From Asaia bogorensis (GTDB lineage: Bacteria; Pseudomonadota; Alphaproteobacteria; Acetobacterales; Acetobacteraceae), in assembly GCA_945871455.1 (NCBI GenBank), contig CAMBXJ010000145.1, positions 1 to 9,184 on the forward strand: a DNA stretch of 9,184 nt, written 5' to 3'. A program made the translations under genes and the position numbers. Below, piece by piece: positions 1 through 8,005 of the stretch. Position 1 is the stretch's first letter. Every line of letters starts with the position of its first letter. The notes under the pieces were generated by a model. The model had not been told where the DNA came from. It saw only the letters and a list, made by a program, of their open reading frames with translations, and made no database searches.

Positions 1-201
1 GCCTTCGGGCGCGTCGGATTCCTGCCGCGCTTCGGCTGCTCCGATCTGTCCGGCCCGGCCGGCGACCCGGCCGCGATTTCCGACGCACCGATCCAGCCGG
101 CGGTGGCAAACTACTACCAGACCGACCCGATCAGCCGCTCCAGCGCGACCATGGCCGCCTGCACCGAGGCCGCGTCCCCCGCTCTAGCCGCGGCGGAGTA
201 G
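1..201 (+). CDS. nuoG: NADH-quinone oxidoreductase subunit G, C-terminal fragment
   Basis: This is the last 66 codons of a gene that begins before the window, read in frame 1 and ending with TAG at 199-201. The residues ANYYQTDPISRSSATMAAC (about 37-55 of the fragment) match the well-conserved end of alphaproteobacterial NuoG, where a (V/A)ANYY-T-PI-R-S--M--C pattern closes the protein. NuoG is the large iron-sulfur subunit of the peripheral arm of complex I and passes electrons from the NADH module towards the Q module. The cluster-binding and molybdopterin-like domains lie upstream and cannot be judged here. The stop is only 6 bases before the nuoH ATG, so the two genes are surely cotranscribed. 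The short Ala-rich end after the motif is poorly conserved in the family. Confidence 0.9.
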   Translation, partial: AFGRVGFLPRFGCSDLSGPAGDPAAISDAPIQPAVANYYQTDPISRSSATMAACTEAASPALAAAE

Positions 202-207
202 CGCGCG

Positions 208-1224
208 ATGATCGATTTTCTGCTCAATCACCCCGTCGGCATCGTCATCCTGACCTTCATGAAGGCGCTGGCGCTGCTGGTGCCGTTGCTGATCGGCGTC
301 GCCTACCTGACCTATGCCGAACGCAAGGTCCTGGCGGCGATGCAGTTGCGCAGAGGCCCCAACGTGGTCGGGCCGTTCGGGCTGCTGCAGCCCTTCGCCG
401 ATGCTCTGAAGATGCTGATGAAGGAGACGATCATCCCGTCGGGGTCAAATCGTCTGCTGTTCCTGCTGGCGCCGATGCTGACGTTCGGGTTGGCCATGCT
501 CGCCTGGGCCGTTATCCCGGTAGCCGACGGCTGGGCCATTGCCGATATCAACGTCGGCATTCTTTATCTGTTCGCGATCAGCTCGCTTGGCGTCTACGGC
601 ATCATCATCGCCGGCTGGGCGTCGAATTCGAAATACGCCTTCCTGGGCGCCATGCGGTCGGCGGCGCAGATGGTCAGCTACGAAGTTTCCATAGGCTTCG
701 TGCTGGTCTCCGTACTGCTGTGCGTCGGCAGCCTGAATCTGACCGATGTCGTCCGGGCGCAATCGACGGTGTGGTTTGCCATTCCGCTGTTCCCGATGTT
801 CATCATCTTCTTCATCTCGGCGCTTGCGGAAACCAACCGGTCTCCGTTCGATCTGCCAGAAGGTGAATCGGAAATCGTCGCCGGGTTCTTCGTCGAATAC
901 AGTTCCATGAGCTTCGCGCTGTTCTTCCTCGGCGAATACGCGAACATGATCCTCATGAGCGCCTTGACCACCATCCTGTTCCTGGGTGGCTGGCTGGCAC
1001 CGTTCGGGATCGAGCCGTTTACCTGGGTCCCCGGCCCGATCTGGTTCATCCTGAAAATCTGCCTCTGCCTGTTCGTGTTCCTGTGGGTGCGCGCGACCTT
1101 CCCGCGCTATCGCTACGACCAGTTGATGCGGCTGGGCTGGAAAGTGTTCCTGCCGTTCTCCCTGTTCTGGCTGGTGCTAACCGCCGGCGTGCTGCTCGCT
1201 TTCGGATGGCTGCCCGATGCTTGA
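208..1224 (+). CDS. nuoH: NADH-quinone oxidoreductase subunit H (ND1-like)
   Basis: NuoH is the membrane subunit that docks the peripheral arm and forms much of the quinone-access cavity. The 338-residue length is normal for the family, and hydrophobic segments alternate through the protein (the family has 8-9 helices). Diagnostic blocks are [17 protein letters not shown] (36-52), [11 protein letters not shown] (58-68), [19 protein letters not shown] (137-155), the acidic loop [16 protein letters not shown] (207-222) that lines the quinone channel, GEYAN (242-246) and [13 protein letters not shown] (295-307). The ATG at 208 is preceded by GGAG at 195-198, lying inside the end of nuoG at good spacing, and gives the usual short hydrophilic start before helix 1. 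It follows nuoG by 6 bases and precedes nuoI by 36 bases. No truncation or missing key residue is seen. Confidence 0.97.
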   Translation: MIDFLLNHPVGIVILTFMKALALLVPLLIGVAYLTYAERKVLAAMQLRRGPNVVGPFGLLQPFADALKMLMKETIIPSGSNRLLFLLAPMLTFGLAMLAWAVIPVADGWAIADINVGILYLFAISSLGVYGIIIAGWASNSKYAFLGAMRSAAQMVSYEVSIGFVLVSVLLCVGSLNLTDVVRAQSTVWFAIPLFPMFIIFFISALAETNRSPFDLPEGESEIVAGFFVEYSSMSFALFFLGEYANMILMSALTTILFLGGWLAPFGIEPFTWVPGPIWFILKICLCLFVFLWVRATFPRYRYDQLMRLGWKVFLPFSLFWLVLTAGVLLAFGWLPDA

Positions 1225-1260
1225 TCTGATCCCCGTCTCCGCTCCGAGGGAGCTTGCCTG

Positions 1261-1749
1261 ATGGCATTCCTGGACCGCACCGCGCGCAGCATGCTCCTCA
1301 TGGAGCTTGTCTCCGGGCTCGGCCTCACCTTGCGCTATTTCTTCAAGCCCAAGGTCACGATCAACTACCCGTATGAGAAAGGCCCGATCAGCCCGCGCTT
1401 CAAGGGGGAGCACGCGCTGCGTCGGTACCCGAATGGCGAGGAACGCTGCATCGCGTGCAAACTGTGCGAAGCGGTCTGCCCGGCGCAGGCGATCACGATC
1501 GAGGCCGAACCGCGCGACGACGGCTCCCGCCGGACCACGCGCTATGACATCGACATGACCAAATGCATCTATTGCGGGTTGTGCGAGGAAGCCTGCCCGG
1601 TCGATGCCATCGTCGAAGGTCCGAACTTCGAGTTCGCCACGGAAACCCGCGAGGAACTGCTCTACGACAAGGACAAACTCCTGGCGAATGGCGACCGGTG
1701 GGAACCGGAGCTGGCTCGCCGGCTTGAGCTGGATGCGCCCTACCGATGA
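1261..1749 (+). CDS. nuoI: NADH-quinone oxidoreductase subunit I (8Fe-8S ferredoxin-like)
   Basis: NuoI carries the two 4Fe-4S clusters (N6a and N6b) that hand electrons towards the terminal N2 cluster at the Q site. Two classic ferredoxin motifs are visible: [12 protein letters not shown] with Cys 63, 66, 69 and 73, and [12 protein letters not shown] with Cys 102, 105, 108 and 112. The amphipathic N-terminus (about 1-30, ending [10 protein letters not shown]) is the part that lies on the membrane against Nuo[22 protein letters not shown] is broken by no gap and matches the family. The 162-residue length is typical of alphaproteobacteria and mitochondrial TYKY homologues. The start is supported by GAGGGAG at 1246-1252, 8 bases before the ATG. 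The stop overlaps the nuoJ start (ATGA at 1746-1749), implying translational coupling. Confidence 0.98.
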   Translation: MAFLDRTARSMLLMELVSGLGLTLRYFFKPKVTINYPYEKGPISPRFKGEHALRRYPNGEERCIACKLCEAVCPAQAITIEAEPRDDGSRRTTRYDIDMTKCIYCGLCEEACPVDAIVEGPNFEFATETREELLYDKDKLLANGDRWEPELARRLELDAPYR

Positions 1750-2432
1750 TCCCCACCATCCTGTTCTATCTGTTCGCCGCGGTGCTGATCGCGTCGGCGG
1801 CGATGGTGGTCAGTGCAAGGAACCCGGTGCATTCCGTGCTGTTCCTGATCCTGGCCTTCTTCAATGCCGCCGCCCTGTTCCTGATCGCGGGCGCAGAGTT
1901 CCTGGCGATGATCCTGGTCATCGTCTACGTGGGCGCGGTCGCCGTGCTGTTCCTGTTCGTCGTGATGATGCTGGACGTGGATTTTGCCCAGTTGCGCGGC
2001 GGCTTTCAGCGTTTTTTACCGGTGGGTGCCGCGGTCGGCGTGGTGCTGCTCGTGGAACTGGCCATGGTGCTGGGCGGCTGGAAGCTGGCGCCGGACACCA
2101 AGGCGCTGCGCATGTCGCCGATGCCCGACGGTCTGACCAACACGGAAGCGCTCGGCAGGATTCTCTATACCGACTACGTGTTGCTGTTCCAGATCGCCGG
2201 GCTGGTGCTGTTGGTGGCCATGATCGGCGCGATCGTGCTGACCCTGCGGGATCGCCAGACGTCGCGGCATCAAAGCATCCGCGTCCAGACCGAACGCACG
2301 GTCGCCGAGACCTTGGAGATGATGTCGGTGGGGATTGGCGTGGGCGTGAAGGAGACGGGGATCCTGCGGCCTAAGCCTCCTGAGGTTGAGGAAAAGGCGC
2401 ATGAGCCGACGGGACACAATCATGGGCATTGA
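1746..2432 (+). CDS. nuoJ: NADH-quinone oxidoreductase subunit J (ND6-like)
   Basis: NuoJ is a small membrane-arm subunit of complex I. Its third helix is thought to switch conformation and link quinone chemistry to proton pumping. Hydrophobic helices are seen at about 4-22, 28-50, 53-76, 90-110 and 144-167, giving the expected five. The conserved block [20 protein letters not shown] (49-68) includes the invariant-type Glu51 and Tyr61-Val-Gly, and [13 protein letters not shown] (132-144) is the usual loop before the last helix. The protein is 228 residues, somewhat longer than most homologues as I recall them. The extra part is a soluble C-terminal tail (about 170-228) ending [10 protein letters not shown], with four His in ten residues. 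The start overlaps the nuoI stop by 4 bases. The stop lies only a few bases before the palindromic element, so the tail itself is not encoded by that element. Confidence 0.96.
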   Translation: MIPTILFYLFAAVLIASAAMVVSARNPVHSVLFLILAFFNAAALFLIAGAEFLAMILVIVYVGAVAVLFLFVVMMLDVDFAQLRGGFQRFLPVGAAVGVVLLVELAMVLGGWKLAPDTKALRMSPMPDGLTNTEALGRILYTDYVLLFQIAGLVLLVAMIGAIVLTLRDRQTSRHQSIRVQTERTVAETLEMMSVGIGVGVKETGILRPKPPEVEEKAHEPTGHNHGH

Positions 2433-2443
2433 GCGGCGTAGGG

Positions 2444-2509
2444 CGGGGCTCCGCCCCGGACCCCGCCAGGGGCTTTGCCCCTGGACCCCACCAAAGGCGC
2501 GGCCTTTGG
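2444..2509. repeat. Left triplet of short hairpins in the palindromic element
   Basis: Three perfect stems, each with a 3-base loop: CGGGGC-TCC-GCCCCG (2444-2458), CCAGGGGC-TTT-GCCCCTGG (2466-2484) and CCAAAGGC-GCG-GCCTTTGG (2491-2509). The spacers are GACCCCG and ACCCCA. The trio is the inverted counterpart of the one at 2600-2668. Confidence 0.9.
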
Positions 2510-2520
2510 AATGCGATCCA

Positions 2521-2588
2521 TTGGTGTGTGAAGAGGGGGCCGACCGTGGCGGTGAAAGGTCGGCGTTGGCCCCCTCTTCACACACCAA
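2521..2588. repeat. Central perfect 21-bp inverted repeat
   Basis: Arms at 2521-2541 (begins TTGGTGTGTG, ends GGGGGCC) and 2568-2588 are exact reverse complements over 21 bases, separated by a 26-base loop (2542-2567). Within the loop and stem base, GCCGACC (2539-2545) and GGTCGGC (2558-2564) give an alternative 7-bp inner stem. No T-run follows on the plus strand, so it does not look like an intrinsic terminator despite its strength. Confidence 0.95.
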
Positions 2589-2599
2589 TATGAATGGTT

Positions 2600-2668
2600 C
2601 CAAGGGCTGTGCCCTTGGTGGGGATCCAAGGGGCAAAGCCCCTTGGTTTGGTCCGGGGCAAAGCCCCG
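2600..2668. repeat. Right triplet of short hairpins in the palindromic element
   Basis: Three perfect stems with 3-base loops: CCAAGGGC-TGT-GCCCTTGG (2600-2618), CCAAGGGGC-AAA-GCCCCTTGG (2626-2646) and CGGGGC-AAA-GCCCCG (2654-2668). Order, spacing and sequence mirror the left triplet. H2' is 1 bp longer than H2, and H3' has a G-C pair where H3 has A-T, so pairing is kept in each. The last hairpin ends 6 bases before the nuoK ribosome binding site. Confidence 0.9.
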
Positions 2669-2674
2669 CCCTTC

Positions 2675-2678
2675 GGAG
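2675..2678 (+). promoter_or_regulatory. nuoK ribosome binding site
   Basis: GGAG lies 9 bases before the ATG at 2688 and 12 before the ATG at 2691, so spacing favours 2688. It sits just outside the palindromic element, whose last hairpin closes at 2668. A longer in-frame reading from 2643 would run through the repeat and is unlikely to be used. Confidence 0.6.
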
Positions 2679-2687
2679 CACAAATCC

Positions 2688-2999
2688 ATGATGGAAGTCG
2701 GCCTGCCTCACTATCTGGTCGTCAGCGCCATTCTGCTCGTGCTGGGCGTTTTCGGGATTTTCCTCAACCGCAAGAACGTGATCGTCATCCTGATGGCGAT
2801 CGAGCTGATGCTGCTCGCGGTCAATCTGAACTTCGTTGCCTTCTCCGCCGTGCATAACGACCTCGCCGGCCAGGTGATGGCGATGCTGGTGCTGACGGTC
2901 GCGGCGGCCGAGGCCGCGATCGGGTTGGCCATCGTGGTGATCTATTTCCGCAACCGCGGGTCGATCCAGGTTGAAGACGTCAACCTGATGAAGGGCTGA
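2688..2999 (+). CDS. nuoK: NADH-quinone oxidoreductase subunit K (ND4L-like)
   Basis: NuoK is the small three-helix membrane subunit next to NuoJ that forms part of a proton path in complex I. From the ATG at 2688 it has 103 residues, the normal size. The family core is plain: [20 protein letters not shown] (20-39), with membrane Glu39, and [16 protein letters not shown] (69-84), with Glu75; these correspond to the two essential buried glutamates (Glu36 and Glu72 in E. coli). The protein ends VEDVNLMKG, typical of alphaproteobacteria. Two adjacent ATG codons (2688, 2691) are possible starts; upstream in-frame codons belong to the repeat. Unlike its neighbours the gene is not coupled to the gene before it, being 255 bases from nuoJ. 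It is 1 base from nuoL. Confidence 0.96.
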   Translation: MMEVGLPHYLVVSAILLVLGVFGIFLNRKNVIVILMAIELMLLAVNLNFVAFSAVHNDLAGQVMAMLVLTVAAAEAAIGLAIVVIYFRNRGSIQVEDVNLMKG

Positions 3000-3000
3000 C

Positions 3001-4932
3001 ATGATCTACACCCTTGCCATTTTCGCGCCGCTCGCGGGCGCCCTTGTGTCTGGCCTGCTGGGCCGGTTCATCGGTGATCGCGCCGCCATGGGCGCGTCCG
3101 TCCTGGGCATGGTCGTCGCCGCGATCTGCGGCCCGCTCGCGTTCTTCCAGCTTGTCGTCGGCGGCCACGAACCCGATGTGATCTCGCTCGCCCCGTGGGT
3201 GGAGTCGGGACGCTTTCACGTCGAATGGGCGTTGAAATACGACACATTGGCGGCGGCGATGGTCGCCATGGTCTCGTTCGTGGCCATGCTGATCCATGTC
3301 TACTCCATCGGCTACATGGGTCACGACGAGCGTCCGCGGTATCGCTTCTTCGCGTATCTGTCGCTGTTCACCTTCGCGATGCTGATGCTGGTGACCGCCG
3401 ACAACCTGCTGCAACTGTTCTTCGGGTGGGAAGGCGTCGGCCTCTGCTCCTACCTGCTGATCGGCTACTGGTATGATCGTCCGTCGGCCTGTGCGGCCGC
3501 GATCAAGGCGTTCGTCGTCAACCGCGTGGCCGATCTGCCCTTCGCGGTTGGCCTGTCGCTGATCTTCCTGAAATTCGGGTCGATCGAGTTCGCGGTCATC
3601 TTCCCGGCCGTCGCGGCCCATGCCGCGGACACCTACGCTCTGTTCGGCAGGACCTTCCCGGCGTTGGAGGTCATCGGCTTTCTGCTGTTCATCGGCGCCA
3701 TGGGCAAGTCGGCGCAGATCGGCCTGCATGTCTGGCTGCCGGATGCTATGGAAGGCCCGACCCCGGTCTCCGCGCTGATCCATGCCGCGACGATGGTCAC
3801 CGCCGGCGTGTTCCTGATGGCGCGTATGTCGCCGATGATGGAATTCGCACCCTATGCGCTGGGCTTCGTGACGTTCATTGGGGCCTCCACGGCGCTGTTC
3901 GCGGCGACGATCGGCTGCACCCAGACGGACATCAAGCGGGTCATCGCCTACTCCACCTGTTCGCAGTTGGGCTACATGTTCGTGGCGGTGGGTGTCGGCG
4001 CGTATGAGGCGGCGGTCTTCCACCTGATCACCCATGCATTCTTCAAGGCGCTGCTCTTCCTCGGCGCCGGCTCCGTCATTCACGCGATGTCCGATGAGCA
4101 GGATATGCGCAGGATGGGTGGCCTCGCGAAGCTGATCCCGGTGACCTGTGCCGTGATGTGGATCGGCAATGTGGCGCTGGCAGGTATCCCGCCATTTGCC
4201 GGCTATTTCTCCAAGGACCTGATCATCGAATCCGCCTGGGGCGCGCATTCGGCCGTCGGCACCTATGCCTTCGTGTGCACCGTTCTGGCGGCGTTCCTCA
4301 CGGCGTTCTATTCCTGGCGGCTGCTGTTCATGACCTTCCACGGTCGCTCGCGCGCCGATCACCATGTGCTGAGCCACGTGCATGAAAGCCCCTATGTCAT
4401 GCTGGTGCCGCTGTTCGCGCTGGCGACGGGGGCCGTGCTGGCTGGCTGGGCGCTGCAAGGCTGGTTCGTGGGCGATCAGGAAGCCGCCTTCTGGGGAGCC
4501 AGCATCTTCAACGGCCCGAACAACCATGCGTTGGAGGCGGCTCACCACGCGCCGGGCTGGGTCAAACTGCTGCCGATGGTGATGATCGCCGGCGGCATCG
4601 GGCTAGCCTACTACATGTATATGGTCAGCCCGCTGATGCCGCTGAAGCTCGCGGCCACATTCCGGCCGATCTACAATTTCCTGCTGAACAAGTGGTATTT
4701 CGACGAGCTTTACGACGCCATCATCGTTCGCCCGCTGGTCGGGCTGGCGCGCGGCCTTTGGAAGGTCGGTGATGCCGCCGTGATCGACGGTATTCCCAAC
4801 GGGCTTGCCGGCCTGACATCCGGCGGCTCGCGACAGATCGTGAAACTGCAGACCGGTTCGCTGGCTGTTTACGCCTTTGTCATGCTGATCGGCGTCGTCG
4901 CGCTGATCGGCATCTTCATGCTGATCCGGTGA
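3001..4932 (+). CDS. nuoL: NADH-quinone oxidoreductase subunit L (ND5-like antiporter subunit)
   Basis: NuoL is the distal antiporter-like subunit of the membrane arm and carries the long lateral helix near its C-terminus. The 643 residues fit the family. Key residues for proton transfer are present: Glu144 in [15 protein letters not shown] (143-157), Asp178 in NRVADLP, Lys236 in [20 protein letters not shown] (232-251), His261 in [12 protein letters not shown], Lys349 in [11 protein letters not shown] and Lys405 in GYFSKD. These match E. coli Glu144, Asp178, Lys229, His254, Lys342 and Lys399 with a shift of 6-7 after the first two. The region around 600-643 is a final hydrophobic segment. 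AAGGG at 2991-2995, within the end of nuoK, serves as ribosome binding site. The gene is 4 bases from nuoM. Nothing is truncated. Confidence 0.98.
   Translation: MIYTLAIFAPLAGALVSGLLGRFIGDRAAMGASVLGMVVAAICGPLAFFQLVVGGHEPDVISLAPWVESGRFHVEWALKYDTLAAAMVAMVSFVAMLIHVYSIGYMGHDERPRYRFFAYLSLFTFAMLMLVTADNLLQLFFGWEGVGLCSYLLIGYWYDRPSACAAAIKAFVVNRVADLPFAVGLSLIFLKFGSIEFAVIFPAVAAHAADTYALFGRTFPALEVIGFLLFIGAMGKSAQIGLHVWLPDAMEGPTPVSALIHAATMVTAGVFLMARMSPMMEFAPYALGFVTFIGASTALFAATIGCTQTDIKRVIAYSTCSQLGYMFVAVGVGAYEAAVFHLITHAFFKALLFLGAGSVIHAMSDEQDMRRMGGLAKLIPVTCAVMWIGNVALAGIPPFAGYFSKDLIIESAWGAHSAVGTYAFVCTVLAAFLTAFYSWRLLFMTFHGRSRADHHVLSHVHESPYVMLVPLFALATGAVLAGWALQGWFVGDQEAAFWGASIFNGPNNHALEAAHHAPGWVKLLPMVMIAGGIGLAYYMYMVSPLMPLKLAATFRPIYNFLLNKWYFDELYDAIIVRPLVGLARGLWKVGDAAVIDGIPNGLAGLTSGGSRQIVKLQTGSLAVYAFVMLIGVVALIGIFMLIR
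4928..4932 (+). promoter_or_regulatory. nuoM ribosome binding site overlapping the nuoL stop
   Basis: GGTGA, matching the anti-Shine-Dalgarno core, includes the nuoL TGA stop (4930-4932) and is followed by AAAA and the nuoM ATG at 4937. The spacing of 4 bases is short, which suggests nuoM is translated mainly by ribosomes finishing nuoL. Confidence 0.5.
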
Positions 4933-4936
4933 AAAA

Positions 4937-6457
4937 ATGAACGAGGCCGGTTTCCCGCTTCTGTCCCTGGTTACCTGGCTGCCGCTGGTCGGCGGGCTGG
5001 TGATCCTGTCGATCCGTGGCGATGAGGCGACCGTCGCCTCCAACGCCCGCTGGACCGCGCTTTGGACCAGCCTGATCGTGCTGGTGCTGTCGCTGGTCCT
5101 GTGGGTCAAGTTCGACCCGACCGAACCCGGGTTCCAGTTCGTCGAGAGTGTTTCCTGGATGCCGGAGTACCAGGTCGGCTACAAGATGGGCGTCGACGGC
5201 ATTTCCGTGCTGTTCGTGTTGCTGTCCACCGTTCTGACGCCGATCTGCATCCTGGCAAGCTGGGAGAGCATCCAGACAAGGGTGCGGGAGTTCATGCTGA
5301 GCTTCCTCATCCTGGAAACGATGATGGTGGGCATGTTCTGCGCGCTCGACTTCATCGTGTTCTATATGTTCTTTGAGGCCGTGCTGATCCCGATGTATCT
5401 GATCATCGGCGTGTGGGGCGGGCCGCGCCGTGTCTATGCGGCGATGAAGTTCTTTCTCTACACCTTGACCGGCTCGGTGCTGATGCTGTTGGCGCTGCTG
5501 GCGATGTGGCTCCATGCCGGCACCACCGATATCCAGGCCTTGATGGCGACGGACTTCCCGCCGTCGATGCAGTACTGGCTGTTCCTGGCCTTCCTGGCAT
5601 CCTTCGCGGTGAAGGTGCCGATGTGGCCGGTGCACACATGGCTGCCGGATGCGCACGTCGAAGCGCCGACCGCCGGTTCCGTCATCCTGGCCGGCGTGTT
5701 GCTGAAGATGGGCGGATACGGGTTCCTGCGCTTCTCGATCCCGATGTTGCCCGACGCGTCCGCCTATTTCGCGCCGTTCATGTTCACCTTGTCGGTCGTC
5801 GCGGTGATCTACACGTCGCTGGTGGCGTTGGCGCAGGAGGACATGAAGAAGCTGATCGCCTATTCCTCGGTCGCCCATATGGGCATCGTGACGATCGGCA
5901 TGTTCACCTTCAACGAACAGGGCATCCACGGCGCGCTGTTTCAGATGCTGTCGCATGGTGTCGTGTCCGCCGCGTTGTTCCTCGTGGTGGGCGTCGTCTA
6001 CGACCGCATCCACTCCCGCGAGATCGCGCGTTACGGTGGATTGTCGGACCGGATGCCGGGTTACGCGCTGGTGTTCATGCTGTTCACCATGGCCTCCGTC
6101 GGCCTGCCCGGAACGGCGGGTTTCGTGGGTGAGTTCCTGGTCATCGTCGGTGCCTTCCAGGTCAATTTCTGGCTGGCCCTGCTGGGTGGCTCGGGCATGA
6201 TCCTGGGCGCGGCCTATATGCTGTATCTGTATCGCCGGGTGATGTTCGGCCGGATCACGCGCGACGATCTGCGCAACATCCTGGACCTGAGCCCACGCGA
6301 ATGGGCGGTGTTCGCGCCGCTGATCGTGCTGACCTTGTGGATGGGCATCTACCCGTCCAGCTTCACCAGTTTCTGGGATGCGTCCGTCGCCGCGATGGTC
6401 AAGCACCACCACGCCGCGCTGGAAACGACCATCAAGATCGCCGGGGTTACGCACTGA
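4937..6457 (+). CDS. nuoM: NADH-quinone oxidoreductase subunit M (ND4-like antiporter subunit)
   Basis: NuoM is the middle antiporter-like subunit of the membrane arm, one of the three that pump protons. It has 506 residues, the usual size, with about 14 hydrophobic helices expected. Functional residues are visible: Glu147 in [19 protein letters not shown] (144-162), Lys226 in [20 protein letters not shown] (223-242), Lys257 in [14 protein letters not shown], His314 in SVAHMG, His340 in [13 protein letters not shown] and Glu399 in [10 protein letters not shown]. They line up with E. coli Glu144, Lys234, Lys265, His322, His348 and Glu407. The stop TGA at 6455-6457 shares its A with the ATG of nuoN, so the two are translationally coupled. 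Confidence 0.98.
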   Translation: MNEAGFPLLSLVTWLPLVGGLVILSIRGDEATVASNARWTALWTSLIVLVLSLVLWVKFDPTEPGFQFVESVSWMPEYQVGYKMGVDGISVLFVLLSTVLTPICILASWESIQTRVREFMLSFLILETMMVGMFCALDFIVFYMFFEAVLIPMYLIIGVWGGPRRVYAAMKFFLYTLTGSVLMLLALLAMWLHAGTTDIQALMATDFPPSMQYWLFLAFLASFAVKVPMWPVHTWLPDAHVEAPTAGSVILAGVLLKMGGYGFLRFSIPMLPDASAYFAPFMFTLSVVAVIYTSLVALAQEDMKKLIAYSSVAHMGIVTIGMFTFNEQGIHGALFQMLSHGVVSAALFLVVGVVYDRIHSREIARYGGLSDRMPGYALVFMLFTMASVGLPGTAGFVGEFLVIVGAFQVNFWLALLGGSGMILGAAYMLYLYRRVMFGRITRDDLRNILDLSPREWAVFAPLIVLTLWMGIYPSSFTSFWDASVAAMVKHHHAALETTIKIAGVTH

Positions 6458-7890
6458 TGAACTGGATGCTTGCCCTGCCTGAGATCGTCCTGGCCTGCTG
6501 CGGCCTGGGCATCCTGGTATTCGGTGTGCTGCGCAAGCAGGACAGCGCGCTGATCTGCACCATGCTGACCATCGGCGCCTTTCTGATCACCGGCCTGCTG
6601 GTGCTGACCGGGGTGCCCGGCATCGGCTATCAAGGCCAGTTCGTCGCCGACCCGTTCAGCACATTCAACAAACTACTCCTGCTGTCCGGCGCCGCGCTGA
6701 CCGCGATCCTGTCGCTGGACTGGAACCGTCAGGCCGGAATTTCCCGGTTCGAGTTCCCGATCCTGATGCTGTTCGCCGTGGTCGGCATGATGGTGATGAC
6801 CTCGGCCTCCAACCTCATGACGCTGTATGTCGGGTTGGAACTGCAATCCCTGGCGCTATACGTGCTGGCCGCCTTTGCGCGTGACGATCTGCGTTCGTCC
6901 GAGGCGGGGCTGAAGTATTTCGTCCTCGGCGGTTTGGCGTCCGGGTTGCTGCTGTATGGCGTGTCGCTGGTTTATGGCTTCTCCGGCACCATGGACTTCC
7001 ACGAACTGCGCGCTCTGCTGGCACAGCCGAGCGTGTCCGCGCCTGGGGCGTCTCCGGGTGTGATCGTCGGCGTGGTTTTCGTTCTGGTCGGTCTGGCGTT
7101 CAAGATCTCCGCCGTACCGTTCCATATGTGGACGCCGGACGTCTACGAAGGCGCCCCGACCCCGGTCACCGTGTTCTTCGCCACGGCCCCCAAGGTGGCG
7201 GCAATGGCGCTGATGCTGCGGGTGATGGCCACGCCGTTCGGTCCGCTGCTGGCGTCCTGGCAGAGCCTGATCATCATCGTCTCCATCGCGTCGATGTTGC
7301 TGGGCGCGTTCGCCGCCATCGGGCAGACCAACATCAAGCGGCTGATGGCGTATTCCTCGATCGGCCATATGGGCTACGCGCTGGTTGGCCTGGCGGTGGG
7401 TTCACCCGAGGGTATTCGCGGCGTTCTGGTCTACATGGTCATCTATGTGTTCATGACCGCGGGCACGTTCGGCTGCATCATGGCGATGCGCCGCAAAGGT
7501 CAGCCGGTCGAGAACATCTCCGACCTGTCGGGCCTCGGCAGCAACGATCCGGGCCTGGCGATGGCGCTGGCGGTGTTCATGTTCAGCCTGGCCGGCATTC
7601 CGTTGATGTCGGGCTTCTTCGCCAAGCTTTATATCTTCCTGGCGGCGGTGCAGGGCGGGTTGTGGACGCTCGCCGTTGTTGGCGTGCTGACCAGCGTCGT
7701 GGGGGCGTTCTATTACATCCGCATCATCAAGATCATGTATTTCGACGCACCGGTGGAAGCGTTCGATCGCCGCCCGCCCGCGCTGTCCTTCGTGGTCGCG
7801 GCGACCGGGCTGTTCACCGCTTTCTTCTTCCTGTTCCCCGCGCCCGTGGTGGATGCGGCGCAAATTGCGGCCGGGGCGATCTTCCGCTGA
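6457..7890 (+). CDS. nuoN: NADH-quinone oxidoreductase subunit N (ND2-like antiporter subunit)
   Basis: NuoN is the antiporter-like subunit closest to NuoK and completes the proton-pumping series. Starting at the ATG in TGATG (6455-6459) it has 477 residues, the normal size; the frame is open further upstream, but that part is a shadow of nuo[14 protein letters not shown] is the usual N-terminus. Key residues are Glu128 in LYVGLELQSLALYVL (123-137), Lys216 in AFKISAVPFHMWTPDVYEGA (214-233), Lys246 in APKVAAM, His304 in SIGHMGYAL and Lys390 in SGFFAKLYIF, corresponding to E. coli Glu133, Lys217, Lys247, His305 and Lys395. GGGG at 6443-6446 is a weak ribosome site, so coupling to nuoM probably matters. 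It is the last nuo gene here. In many alphaproteobacteria birA follows directly, but it does not here. Confidence 0.98.
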   Translation: MNWMLALPEIVLACCGLGILVFGVLRKQDSALICTMLTIGAFLITGLLVLTGVPGIGYQGQFVADPFSTFNKLLLLSGAALTAILSLDWNRQAGISRFEFPILMLFAVVGMMVMTSASNLMTLYVGLELQSLALYVLAAFARDDLRSSEAGLKYFVLGGLASGLLLYGVSLVYGFSGTMDFHELRALLAQPSVSAPGASPGVIVGVVFVLVGLAFKISAVPFHMWTPDVYEGAPTPVTVFFATAPKVAAMALMLRVMATPFGPLLASWQSLIIIVSIASMLLGAFAAIGQTNIKRLMAYSSIGHMGYALVGLAVGSPEGIRGVLVYMVIYVFMTAGTFGCIMAMRRKGQPVENISDLSGLGSNDPGLAMALAVFMFSLAGIPLMSGFFAKLYIFLAAVQGGLWTLAVVGVLTSVVGAFYYIRIIKIMYFDAPVEAFDRRPPALSFVVAATGLFTAFFFLFPAPVVDAAQIAAGAIFR

Positions 7891-7958
7891 CATAAGACCC
7901 GGCTTCGCACCGTAGCGACGGCTTCGTGCGGATCGCCTGACGGTTCGACCGTATCCAT

Positions 7959-7995
7959 GGCGGGTTTCCCATCCGCCGAAGCTGGCCCCGCCAGC
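7959..7995 (+). terminator. Tandem hairpins downstream of nuoN, possible transcript end
   Basis: Two adjacent stem-loops lie about 70 bases after the nuoN stop: GGCGGGT-TTCCC-ATCCGCC (7959-7977, one G-T pair) and the perfect GCTGGC-CCC-GCCAGC (7981-7995). The second is followed by CACAATTT, a poor T-run, so this may be a weak terminator or a 3'-end stabilising structure. Confidence 0.35.
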
Positions 7996-8005
7996 CACAA
8001 TTTCC

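Larger units (their letters stand above)
2440..2672. repeat. Nested palindromic element (REP/MITE-like) between nuoJ and nuoK
   Basis: The whole 255-base gap between nuoJ and nuoK is filled by an imperfect inverted repeat centred near 2555. Its outer ends are a perfect 11-bp pair, AGGGCGGGGCT (2440-2450) and AGCCCCGCCCT (2662-2672). With one mismatch the symmetry extends to a CG at 2437 and 2674. Inside are seven stem-loops in the order H1, H2, H3, central stem, H3', H2', H1', with element and spacer lengths 15-7-19-6-19-11-68-11-19-7-21-7-15 from 2444 to 2668. No transposase, no convincing coding frame and no clear target duplication is visible. Short GGGGC-TTT-GCCCC hairpins of this type are widespread repeats in some alphaproteobacteria, so a dispersed non-autonomous repeat is the likeliest explanation. 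The element must be transcribed within the operon unless a promoter lies in it. Confidence 0.85.

Noticed and set aside
2521..2588. Central 21-bp inverted repeat as an intrinsic terminator
   Set aside because: The stem is strong but is followed by TATGAATGG, with no T-run on either strand, and essential nuoKLMN genes lie downstream.
2428..2690. Target site duplication flanking the palindromic element
   Set aside because: The flanks (GAGCGGCGT on the left, TCGGAGCAC on the right) share no convincing direct repeat.
2386..2691. Small open frames across the palindromic element (plus 2386-2691 and minus 2420-2689)
   Set aside because: Their peptides (GLCPWTPPK-like, PLDPHQG-like) simply translate the GGGGC hairpins. 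Such repeat-derived peptides are common false gene calls.
2980..4548. Long minus-strand open frame (522 codons) opposite nuoL
   Set aside because: The product is rich in His, Arg, Gln, Asp and Glu with no family pattern. It is the usual antisense shadow of a GC-rich membrane protein gene, and nuoL on the plus strand is certain.
4916..6454. Long minus-strand open frame (512 codons) opposite nuoM
   Set aside because: Same His/Gln/Arg-rich low-complexity composition mirroring hydrophobic codons of nuoM; no ribosome site or recognisable domain.
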